This document shows positions 1-6,348 of a DNA stretch of 11,404 bases, one piece after another. The stretch spans positions 1 through 11,404 of the forward strand of contig CAMNNG010000036.1 of NCBI GenBank assembly GCA_946545145.1, in the 5' to 3' direction. A model generated the notes under the pieces. The model worked only from the letters and a program-made list of their open reading frames with translations, made no database searches and was not told where the DNA came from. The translations under genes were made by a program, and so were the position numbers. Within the stretch, counting starts at the first letter, position 1. Every line of letters starts with the position of its first letter. Origin of the DNA: an uncultured Bacillota bacterium. Lineage in GTDB: Bacteria > Bacillota > Clostridia > Peptostreptococcales > Anaerovoracaceae.

Positions 1-71
1 ACAAAAGCCTTCTGCATATCGATGATGAGGACAGCGGCCCTCTTCGGATCTATCTTTTCCATAACGCTCAC
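1..71 (-). CDS. Isochorismatase/nicotinamidase-family hydrolase (N-terminus only)
   Basis: The gene runs off the low-coordinate edge of the window; only about 23 codons are visible. They read MSVMEKIDPKRAAVLIIDM and continue QKAF. AVLIIDMQKAF is the first beta strand of the cysteine hydrolase family that includes isochorismatases, nicotinamidases and N-carbamoylsarcosine amidases, and the Asp of IIDMQ is the usual catalytic aspartate. The GTG at 71 has AAGGA at an 8-nt spacing. The ATG three codons later (62) lacks a well-placed ribosome binding site, so GTG is preferred. Substrate cannot be judged from this fragment. It follows the terminator, so it likely has its own promoter. Confidence 0.72.
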   Translation of the reverse strand, partial: MSVMEKIDPKRAAVLIIDMQKAF

Positions 72-87
72 TTTCAGTTTCCTTTCT

Positions 88-131
88 TATCCGCTTACTT
101 TCGTATTCGGTTACTGCCATATTCGCTTACT
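88..131. repeat. Three 12-bp direct repeats at an exact 16-bp period
   Basis: On the plus strand TATCCGCTTACT (88-99), TATTCGGTTACT (104-115) and TATTCGCTTACT (120-131) form three units spaced exactly 16 bp apart with unrelated 4-bp spacers. Each pair differs at one to two bases. They lie just upstream of the ribosome binding site of the isochorismatase-like gene, so an operator for a DNA-binding regulator is possible. I see no convincing consensus promoter among them. Confidence 0.65.
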
Positions 132-142
132 ACACATAAAAC

Positions 143-169
143 CCGCATAACGGCAGAAATCCGCATAAC
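143..169. repeat. Two direct copies of CCGCATAAC, 18 bp apart
   Basis: CCGCATAAC occurs at 143-151 and 161-169 on the plus strand, and similarity extends a few bases on either side (CAGAAA-like flanks). It lies between the terminator and the 16-bp-period repeats. The function is unknown; it may be a second operator-like element or a remnant of local duplication. Confidence 0.55.
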
Positions 170-204
170 AGAAAACCGGCGGACGGTATCCACCGCCTGC
201 CGGT
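165..204 (-). terminator. Intrinsic terminator after the IspH-S1 gene
   Basis: Eighteen bases after the TAA stop, the transcript can fold a 13-bp stem (arms 204-192 and 187-175) with a GGAT loop. It has one A-C mismatch and one G-U pair, is otherwise GC-rich, and leads into TTTTCTGTTAT. This is a standard Rho-independent terminator and marks the end of the M18-rarA-ispH/S1 operon. Confidence 0.85.
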
Positions 205-222
205 ATTGATATCAAGAGATGA

Positions 223-2220
223 TTACTCTTCGTCAGCAGCCTCTTCTTCAGCAGCATCAGCTTCTTCAGCAGCAGGCTCCATGTTCAGAGTCTCTTTGAT
301 CGAAAGCGAGATTCTCTTTCTCTCTTTGTCGATCTCAAGGATCTTAGCGTTGACTTTCTCGCCTACGGAAAGTTCTTCGTTGATGTCAGCAACACGCTCG
401 TTCTTGATCTCCGAGATGTGTACGAGTCCGTCAAGACCCGGCTCGAGTTCAACAAAGCATCCATATTCCTTGATCTGAACGACCTTTCCTTCTACGACCT
501 GACCAACACTGTAGTTCTCGTCGATGACTGTCCACGGTTCGGGGATAGTCTGCTTGAGTCCGAGGGAGATCTTTCCCTTTTCCTCGTTCATGGAAAGGAT
601 CTTGACATTGATCTTCTGTCCGATCTCGAGAACTTCCTTCGGGTGCTTCAGTTTGCCCCAGGAGATCTCGGAAATGTGGAGAAGACCGTCGATGCCGCCT
701 ATATCTACGAAAGCACCATAGTCTGTGAAACGCATGACCGTACCTTCAACGATGTCGCCAACGTTGATGTTAGCCCATACCTTTTCGAGAGCCTTCTGAC
801 GCTCTTCGTTGAGGTATGCCTTGTGCGAGAATACAGCCTTGCCTCTTCTCGGATCAACTCTGGAAACCTTGACTGTAAGAGTCTGTCCAACGAATTCCGA
901 AGAGTCTTCCACGAATCTGTCCGAAAGCTGTGACAGCGGAATGAATCCGGAAACTTCTTTGTACAGAGCGATCACGCCGCCGTTGACCTGTCTGATGACT
1001 TCAACGTCGATGAGTTCTTTGTTCTCATACGCACGGTTGATCTCTTCCCAATGCTCAGTAGCTTCCAGTTTCTTTTTCGACAGCAGAATAGTTCCGTCGC
1101 CGTCGTCCGTCTTCAGGACTTTGGCCTGGATCTCATCGCCTTCTTTGAAGAGTTCTGTAAGCGTTTGACCTTCTTCAAGTGATATCTCATCCAACGGAAT
1201 TATACCGTCCTTTTTGCAGCCAAGGTTCACGATGATTTCCTTGTCTGTTACCTGGTGCACTTTACCTGTGACCAGCTCTCCGCCTTTCGGCAATCTCAGG
1301 GATTTTTCGATTTCTCCCATGAAATCGGCCATTGTCAGACCTTCGTCAGTGAATTTTTCACTCATGCTTGATGTAACCTCCTTAATTGCGTAGTCGGGTG
1401 TCGATGCGCCCGCCGCAACTCCTATTCTATTATATTTCTCAAATTCTTTCAACGACAAATCTGACAAATTTTCAACAAAAAACGTGTTTTTACAGTATTT
1501 TGACGCTATCTCATAGAGTTTTTTCGTGTTCGAACTCGCTCTGTCTCCAATAACGACCATCGCGTCGACTTTTTTGGCTGTCTCGGCGCATCCCTGCTGC
1601 CTCTCCGCAGTGGCGTTGCAGATGGTGTTTTTTATATCCATTTTGCCGTCGGGATCGATCGTTCTTACGATCTCATCGAAGACTTCGTTTCTCATCGTCG
1701 TCTGGGAGACAACGACCGTTTCGCTTACTGCGTCGACCCTGCTCTCGGCATAAGCCTTCGCTTCTTCGACGGACGAGAGGATCACCGCTTCGTCTTCGCA
1801 CCAGCCGCTGATCCCGATGACCTCGGGATGGCCCGGGTCACCGACTATGATCACGTTCTTTCCTTCTTCTCTCGCGCTGTGCACGAGGTCGTGGATCCTC
1901 TTGACGAACGGACAGGTCGCGTCCATCAGCTCGAGGCCGAGCTCTTCAGCCTTGTCGTAGAACCTCTTCGGCTCGCCGTGCGATCTGACGATGATCTTTG
2001 CTCCCGCCGGGGCTTCCGAAAGATCGTCGACTTTGAAGATGCCCATTCCGGCGAGGTCCTGCTCGACCCTCTTGTTGTGGATGAGCATGCCGCATGTATA
2101 TATGCCGCATCTTCCCTGCTCGTCTTTTTCAGCGTTCTTTGCCGCCTCGACGGCGAGATCTATTGCTTTTCTGACTCCGAAGCAGAATCCTGCGTTCGGA
2201 GATGTTATGACTTCTGTCAT
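223..2220 (-). CDS. ispH: IspH (LytB) reductase fused to ribosomal protein S1
   Basis: A 665-residue two-part protein. Residues 1 to about 283 are 4-hydroxy-3-methylbut-2-enyl diphosphate reductase, the last step of the MEP isoprenoid pathway, producing IPP and DMAPP with a [4Fe-4S] cluster. Cluster cysteines are Cys13 (GFCFGV), Cys103 (ATCPFV) and Cys201 (TICNAT). Active-site residues include His48 (IHN), His81 (SHGEP), His131 and Glu133 (GHPEV), Thr174 (SQTT) and Ser230/Asn231. From about 286 there are four S1 RNA-binding repeats (roughly 314-384, 400-468, 485-556, 571-642), then an acidic tail rich in Glu and Ala (649-665). The fusion is known from other Clostridia. Four repeats match Firmicutes S1 homologues, against six in E. 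coli. The start overlaps the rarA stop by 4 nt; an intrinsic terminator follows the TAA. Confidence 0.97.
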   Translation of the reverse strand: MTEVITSPNAGFCFGVRKAIDLAVEAAKNAEKDEQGRCGIYTCGMLIHNKRVEQDLAGMGIFKVDDLSEAPAGAKIIVRSHGEPKRFYDKAEELGLELMDATCPFVKRIHDLVHSAREEGKNVIIVGDPGHPEVIGISGWCEDEAVILSSVEEAKAYAESRVDAVSETVVVSQTTMRNEVFDEIVRTIDPDGKMDIKNTICNATAERQQGCAETAKKVDAMVVIGDRASSNTKKLYEIASKYCKNTFFVENLSDLSLKEFEKYNRIGVAAGASTPDYAIKEVTSSMSEKFTDEGLTMADFMGEIEKSLRLPKGGELVTGKVHQVTDKEIIVNLGCKKDGIIPLDEISLEEGQTLTELFKEGDEIQAKVLKTDDGDGTILLSKKKLEATEHWEEINRAYENKELIDVEVIRQVNGGVIALYKEVSGFIPLSQLSDRFVEDSSEFVGQTLTVKVSRVDPRRGKAVFSHKAYLNEERQKALEKVWANINVGDIVEGTVMRFTDYGAFVDIGGIDGLLHISEISWGKLKHPKEVLEIGQKINVKILSMNEEKGKISLGLKQTIPEPWTVIDENYSVGQVVEGKVVQIKEYGCFVELEPGLDGLVHISEIKNERVADINEELSVGEKVNAKILEIDKERKRISLSIKETLNMEPAAEEADAAEEEAADEE
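1376..1458 (-). promoter_or_regulatory. Putative internal promoter and ribosome binding site for S1 alone
   Basis: Inside the fusion gene, on the coding strand, TTGTCG (1458-1453, 4 of 6 to the -35 consensus) is followed by an 18-nt spacer and a perfect TATAAT (1434-1429). Downstream, a perfect AAGGAGGT (1383-1376) sits 11 nt before an in-frame ATG (1365-1363, Met286). The surrounding 1430-1530 patch is clearly AT-richer than the rest of the gene. Met286 begins MSEKFTDEGLTMADF, which resembles the usual start of stand-alone clostridial S1; a 380-residue S1 protein (1365-223) would result. The AAGGAGGTT also encodes Lys-Glu-Val of the IspH C-terminus, so coincidence is possible. Confidence 0.5.
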
Positions 2221-3482
2221 TTCTTCCCGATCCTTTCAAGATATTTTTTGAACTGTGATTCAGAGCCGTTCTCCGTCGGCCTGTAGTAATTCGCGTCTAT
2301 AAGGTTGTCCGGCAGATACTGCTGCTCGACGTAGCCGCCGTAATCATGCGGATACTTGTAGCCGATGCCGAAGCCCCTCTTCTCTGCGCCGCTGTAGTGC
2401 GAATCTCTCAGGTGGTCCGGGACTTCGTCGTATCTTCCCGACTTGAGATCTGCCAGAGCCTCGTCTATCGCGACGGCAGCCGAGTTCGATTTGGGCGAGG
2501 AAGCAAGCAGTATCACGGCCTGGGCGAAGTTGATCCTCGCCTCCGGAAGGCCGACCATCTTCGCCGCCTCAACGCAGGAGACCACGACGCTTACCGCCTG
2601 GGGATAAGCCATACCGACGTCTTCACTCGCTATGACAAGGATCCTTCTCGCGATCGTCATTTCGTCCTCACCGCCTTCGATCAGCCTGGCGAGGTAATGG
2701 ATGGCCGCATCCGGATCGCTTCCCCTGATCGACTTCTGCAGAGCGGAATAGAGGTCATATTTGTCCTCACGCCTGTCATAGAAGGTGGCCTTTCTCTGGG
2801 TCGCTTCCTCGACGATCTTCATGTCGATCTTTCTGTCGTCGTCCATGTTGTCGATGATGAAGCCGAGCGCGTCAAGAGCGACCCTCGCGTCGCCGTTCGA
2901 TATCGAAGCGAGCGCCGAGAGAGCCTTCTCGTCGTAAGCAACATCAAGAGCGCCGAATCCTTTTTCACTGTCGTTCAGCGTCCTCAGAAGAAGCGTCATT
3001 ATATCATCATCGGACAGTCTTCTGAATTCATATATCAGTCTGACCCTGGAGAGGATGGCGTTGTTGATCGAAAAGTACGGATTCTCCGTCGTGCTTCCGA
3101 TGAATCTCAGTATGCCTTCCTCCAGAGCGTTGAGAAGAGTATCCTGCTGGAGCTTGTTCCATCTGTGTATCTCGTCTACATACACGAAGGTGCTCTCCTT
3201 CTGCAGACCGTAGAACTTGTCCCTTGCCCTGTCGATCAGAGCCTTCAGTTCTTTGATGCCCGTCGCTGAAGCGTTGATCTCCACGAAACCGGCGTCGAGT
3301 TTTTTGGCGACTATCCTGGCGAGCGTGGTCTTTCCGCTTCCCGACGGTCCAAAGAATATAGCGGACTCGAATGAGCCGTTTTCTATCGCATTGTAAAGCA
3401 GCGAGCCCTTGTACATGAAATGCTGCTGGCCCACGAAACCCGAAAGATCATCCGGCCTCATCCGTGTCGAAAGTGGTATCAT
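2217..3482 (-). CDS. rarA: RarA/MgsA-type AAA+ ATPase (replication maintenance)
   Basis: Cytoplasmic clamp-loader-related AAA+ ATPase that acts at stalled replication forks together with SSB. The 421-residue protein has the RarA opening (PLSTRMRPDDLSGFVGQQH, 3-21), Walker A GPSGSGKTT (45-53), Walker B FVYVDEIHRWNK (99-110), sensor 1 GSTTENP (129-135) and a sensor 2 region GDAR (197-200). The C-terminal tetramerisation part is typical: SIRGSDPDAAIHYLARL (251-267), IASEDVGMAYPQA (284-296) and PHDYGGYVEQQYLP (378-391). The start ATG shares one base with the M18 stop, and a GGAG lies 8 nt upstream. The stop overlaps the ispH start by 4 nt (ATGA). Length and motif set are complete. Confidence 0.95.
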   Translation of the reverse strand: MIPLSTRMRPDDLSGFVGQQHFMYKGSLLYNAIENGSFESAIFFGPSGSGKTTLARIVAKKLDAGFVEINASATGIKELKALIDRARDKFYGLQKESTFVYVDEIHRWNKLQQDTLLNALEEGILRFIGSTTENPYFSINNAILSRVRLIYEFRRLSDDDIMTLLLRTLNDSEKGFGALDVAYDEKALSALASISNGDARVALDALGFIIDNMDDDRKIDMKIVEEATQRKATFYDRREDKYDLYSALQKSIRGSDPDAAIHYLARLIEGGEDEMTIARRILVIASEDVGMAYPQAVSVVVSCVEAAKMVGLPEARINFAQAVILLASSPKSNSAAVAIDEALADLKSGRYDEVPDHLRDSHYSGAEKRGFGIGYKYPHDYGGYVEQQYLPDNLIDANYYRPTENGSESQFKKYLERIGKK

Positions 3483-4894
3483 CAGATTCTCTCCGCCTTA
3501 TTGAGGAATGTGAGGTATCCTCTGTATGTTTCATAAACGTCAGCCTTGCTCGTTGCTTCCCACGGCGAGTGCATCGAAAGTACGGCAACGCCGCTGTCGA
3601 TTACGTTCATTCCATAAAGAGCAAGGATGTATGCGATCGTGCCGCCTCCGCCGAGGTCGACTTTTCCGAGCTCTGCGAACTGGAAGTTGACATCGTCCTC
3701 GCCTAGGATCCTTCTGAGCATACCGATGTATTCAGCATTCGCGTCGTTCGAGCCGCTCTTTCCTCTTGCGCCTCCGAACTTGTTGAAGACCATTCCGCAT
3801 CCGAGGTAGGCAACGTTCTTCTTGTCGAAGCTCGAAGCATAAGTCGGGTCGAATGCGCTCGAAACGTCCGACGAAAGCATCGTGGAGTTCTCGAGGCATC
3901 TCTTCAGCGAAAGGCCGCTGTCCTTGCCCATGAGGCAGAGGAGCTCAGCAACAGTGTTCTCGAAGAACTTCGATTCCATACCTGTCGCGCCGACGCTTCC
4001 TATCTCTTCCTTGTCGACCAGGATGCAGCACGCTGTGCGCTTTACGCTCTCCGTGTCGAGCATGGCTTTGTACGATGTGTAAGCGCATACTCTGTCGTCC
4101 TGTCCGTACGAGAGGATCATGCTGCGGTCGAAGCCCGCTTCTCTGGCTCTTCCTGCCGGAACGACTTCGAGCTCAGCGGAGAGGAAGTCCTCTTCATCCA
4201 TGTCGTATTCCTTCTTGAGGATATCGAGAAGACCTTTCTTGACAGTCTCTGCTGCTTTTCCATCTTTCTTCTCTTCATCACCGATCCTGATCGGTCTGTT
4301 AGCTGCGATGATGTCGAGGGCTTCGCCTTCGATAACCTTGGAAGCCTTCTTGACCATCTGCTCGTCAGCAAGGTGGATCAGAAGATCGGATATGAAGAAT
4401 ACCGGATCCTCCGGCTTTTCGCCGACGTTGATCTCGATCTTCGTTCCGTCCTTCTTGATGACTACTCCGTGGATCGCGAGCGGGAGCGTTACCCACTGGT
4501 ACTTCTTGATGCCGCCGTAGTAGTGCGTATCCAGGTAAGCGAATCCGCCGTCCTCATAGACCGGGTTCTGCTTTATATCCATTCTCGGGGAGTCGATGTG
4601 CGCTCCGAGGATGTTGAGACCGTTTTCGATGTCCTCTTCACCTATCATGAACATGAGGATCGTCTTGTCCATCTTCACGCGGTAGACCTTGTCTCCGCAC
4701 TTTACCTCTTCACCTGCTGCTATGATCTCGTCGAGATCTCTGTAGCCTGCAGCCTTCGCGTCTGCGACTATCCTCGTGATGCACTCTCTTTCCGTCTTGC
4801 ACTCACTGAGAAAGTCGATGTATCCCTTTGAAAATAAATCGCACGATTCCATCTGTGCGTCAGTGTATTTTTCCCATGTATTCCTGTTTTCCAT
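3482..4894 (-). CDS. M18-family zinc aminopeptidase
   Basis: Cytosolic dinuclear-zinc metallopeptidase that removes N-terminal amino acids from peptides; family M18 forms dodecamers. The 470-residue length is normal for the larger clostridial type. Expected metal and catalytic residues are present: His99 in GAHIDSPR (97-104), the bridging Asp in GQDDR (264-268), Glu296 and Glu297 in DKEEIGS, Asp343 in SSDVSSAFDP, and His442 in MHSPWE. GGGGT (415-419) is also family-typical. The start is supported by AAAGGAG with 7 nt to the ATG. It is the first gene after its own promoter and its stop codon shares one base with the rarA start (TGATG), so the two are co-translated. Its substrate preference cannot be read from sequence; acidic or neutral N-terminal residues are family-typical. 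Confidence 0.96.
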   Translation of the reverse strand: MENRNTWEKYTDAQMESCDLFSKGYIDFLSECKTERECITRIVADAKAAGYRDLDEIIAAGEEVKCGDKVYRVKMDKTILMFMIGEEDIENGLNILGAHIDSPRMDIKQNPVYEDGGFAYLDTHYYGGIKKYQWVTLPLAIHGVVIKKDGTKIEINVGEKPEDPVFFISDLLIHLADEQMVKKASKVIEGEALDIIAANRPIRIGDEEKKDGKAAETVKKGLLDILKKEYDMDEEDFLSAELEVVPAGRAREAGFDRSMILSYGQDDRVCAYTSYKAMLDTESVKRTACCILVDKEEIGSVGATGMESKFFENTVAELLCLMGKDSGLSLKRCLENSTMLSSDVSSAFDPTYASSFDKKNVAYLGCGMVFNKFGGARGKSGSNDANAEYIGMLRRILGEDDVNFQFAELGKVDLGGGGTIAYILALYGMNVIDSGVAVLSMHSPWEATSKADVYETYRGYLTFLNKAERI

Positions 4895-4917
4895 TTCATG
4901 TCTCCTTTCAGGAATCC

Positions 4918-4946
4918 ATGATATTTCACTCCGGAATTTTTGTCAA
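4918..4946 (-). promoter_or_regulatory. Sigma-A type promoter of the M18-rarA-ispH/S1 operon
   Basis: On the minus strand TTGACA (4946-4941, perfect -35) is followed by a 17-nt spacer and TATCAT (4923-4918, 5 of 6 to consensus). Transcription would start near 4911, about 17 nt before the M18 start codon, with AGGAG in between. The -35 box contains the TGA stop of the preceding tad gene. No intrinsic terminator is visible between the two operons, so tad read-through is also possible. Confidence 0.82.
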
Positions 4947-5470
4947 CAAACAGGACGCCTGCGTCTCATAAGAGCGACGTGAGCTGCCATCTCAGCCGGC
5001 TGCATGTTCCTCATCAGCATCTCGTCGGTGATCTTAATGATAAAAGACGAAAGCTCCCTGTCCGACCTTGACGCCAGGTATTCCGACAGCGACCTTACGT
5101 TTGCCGCTACGCTGCTCTCCTCGACCGGCATGTAAGCGAACCTCACAGTCCTTTTCTTGGGATTGAAATAAACCGTCTCCGGTCCCAGCATCACCTTCGC
5201 CGGATCGATCAGAAATTCCGATGCCTTAGCAAGATTCGCAAGCGTCTTCTCGAACACTTCCAAAAGCAGGTCTTCGTCAAGGACAGGCATCTCAGCGAGA
5301 CAGGTGTATCCGCTTACATCGTAGACTATCCACTTCTTCTCCTTTTCGCTTACGAAGCTCGCGGGCAGCGCAAAGTCGCAAAGCCCCGACGCGAGGACCT
5401 TCTCTTCGAACGGGAGCATCCTGCCTTCTCCGAGCTCTCTTCTGTATCCGTTATCTCTCAGTACGTCCAT
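4943..5470 (-). CDS. Short DUF6382-like protein without an FHA domain
   Basis: A 175-residue soluble protein. The start is set by a strong AGGAGG with 6 nt to the ATG at 5470; the frame is open further upstream but has no such signal. The region WIVYDVSGYTCLAEM (47-61) and FLIDPAKVMLGPETVYFNPKKRTVRFAYMP (86-115) resembles the DUF6382 domain. In Firmicutes that domain usually forms the N-terminal part of longer proteins ending in a forkhead-associated (FHA) phosphothreonine-binding domain, often near tad genes. Here the protein stops soon after, with a basic RRRRPVC tail, so the FHA part is absent. Its job in the tad locus is unknown; a regulatory or scaffolding role in the cytoplasm is a guess. 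The family call rests on remembered motifs. Confidence 0.68.
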   Translation of the reverse strand: MDVLRDNGYRRELGEGRMLPFEEKVLASGLCDFALPASFVSEKEKKWIVYDVSGYTCLAEMPVLDEDLLLEVFEKTLANLAKASEFLIDPAKVMLGPETVYFNPKKRTVRFAYMPVEESSVAANVRSLSEYLASRSDRELSSFIIKITDEMLMRNMQPAEMAAHVALMRRRRPVC

Positions 5471-5495
5471 ATCTATCCTCCTTTCCGGCCCATCT

Positions 5496-6251
5496 CTAGC
5501 CGCCTCCGCATTTCGAGCACGGCGTGTATCCTCTGTGCTCCGCCTGTTCCTTTTCCATCGCGACCGTGAATTTTTTGATCGAGTCGCAGCCCGGCCTGTG
5601 ATAAGCCTCTCCGTATGAAGGGAAGACATATACCAGAGCGCCCTCGGATAGATCCGCCGAGCCGCACCTCGGACAGCTGTGATATCTGTTTTTCACGTCT
5701 TTAGTAAGCGACATCTGCACGGGGTCGGCCTGGACATATGTGCATCCCTTCGTATGATATTTCTCGCCCCATGCCGGAAAGATATATACCGTCTCGGCAT
5801 CTTCATACTCCTCCATGGCATCAAAGCCGAAAGGCTCTCCGCCGGTCCTGCCGATCCAGGCCCTCGTCTTCAGCCTGTCATGTATATCGAAGCCGTCATA
5901 TATCCCCAGCGGAAGCGGGACATCAAGATGGTATTTCATCGTGACGGTTATCTCGCCGTCCGTCGAAAGCGCCCTCAGGTCCTTCACATCGGCATCTGTT
6001 ACGTATGGCGCTTCTTCCTTTATCCTGCCCTCTATGCTGCTCGAAAGACCGATCGGCGCGTTCAGTACGTAAGCGTTCGCCGCAGCCAGCCTCGCTTCAT
6101 CAGCAGCCGCATGCATCCCGCACTCAGCTCCGCCGATGACCTTTATCAAAAATCCGATCGTCAGGACAGCGACCAGAAAGACCGGAAGTATCAGCGCCGC
6201 CTCGACCGTATACGAACCGTTTCGTTTTCTTTTTCCCGACAACCTTCTCAT
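5496..6251 (-). CDS. TadE-like protein with two C-terminal YHxxGC...CxxCG modules
   Basis: A 251-residue protein that begins as a TadE pseudopilin. NGSYTVEAALILPV (11-24) has Gly12 as the predicted cut site and Glu17 at +5, followed by a membrane helix (about 19-40) and an extracytoplasmic domain to about 150. The C-terminal third is a tandem duplication. Module 1 (about 154-197) has VYIFPAWGEKYHTKGC and CPRCG, with His166, Cys170, Cys193 and Cys196. Module 2 (about 207-249) has VYVFPSYGEAYHRPGC and PCSKCG, with His218, Cys222, Cys245 and Cys248. Similar YHxxxC...PCxxC boxes occur in exported Firmicutes proteins and suggest metal binding or disulfide formation (inference). The ATG has an AAAGGAAGAC ribosome binding site. 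The next gene starts 25 nt after the stop. Confidence 0.84.
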   Translation of the reverse strand: MRRLSGKRKRNGSYTVEAALILPVFLVAVLTIGFLIKVIGGAECGMHAAADEARLAAANAYVLNAPIGLSSSIEGRIKEEAPYVTDADVKDLRALSTDGEITVTMKYHLDVPLPLGIYDGFDIHDRLKTRAWIGRTGGEPFGFDAMEEYEDAETVYIFPAWGEKYHTKGCTYVQADPVQMSLTKDVKNRYHSCPRCGSADLSEGALVYVFPSYGEAYHRPGCDSIKKFTVAMEKEQAEHRGYTPCSKCGGG

Positions 6252-6260
6252 GTCTTCCTT

Positions 6261-6292
6261 TCTGCGTCTTCCTGTGTCTTCCTGCGCACCTG
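6261..6292 (-). repeat. Repeated AGGAAGAC units in the leader of the second tadE-like gene
   Basis: Within the 97-nt gap before the second tadE-like gene (6252-6348), the transcript strand carries AGGAAGAC three times. The last copy directly precedes the ATG and serves as its purine-rich ribosome binding site. The repeat may be simple slippage, or it may offer standby ribosome contacts. I see no hairpin or consensus promoter in the rest of the gap. Confidence 0.5.
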
Positions 6293-6348
6293 CATTCTTT
6301 CTATCCCTGTAATGCGCTCTGTTTCATTCCTGCATTCATCGCGAAGTC

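Noticed and set aside
88..169. Repeats as a possible CRISPR array
   Set aside because: Units of 9-12 bp with 4-9 bp between them are far too short, there are no unique spacers of about 30 bp, and there are no cas genes.
223..275. CTTCAGCAGCA-type repetition at the end of the fusion gene
   Set aside because: It is explained by the Glu/Ala-rich acidic tail of S1 (GAA, GAG and GCT/GCA codons) and is not an independent repeat element.
2346..3269. Open frame on the plus strand, 307 codons, opposite rarA
   Set aside because: No recognisable motif or ribosome binding site. The complementary strand encodes a complete RarA with all AAA+ motifs.
4895..4942. Possible terminator between the tad and M18 operons
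   Set aside because: GGATTCC/TTCCGG segments give no stable GC-rich stem followed by a T-tract on the minus strand.
5471..5629. Upstream extension of the DUF6382-like frame by 53 codons
   Set aside because: It overlaps the TadE-like gene in another frame, has a basic low-complexity composition, and ignores the strong AGGAGG placed 6 nt before the ATG at 5470.
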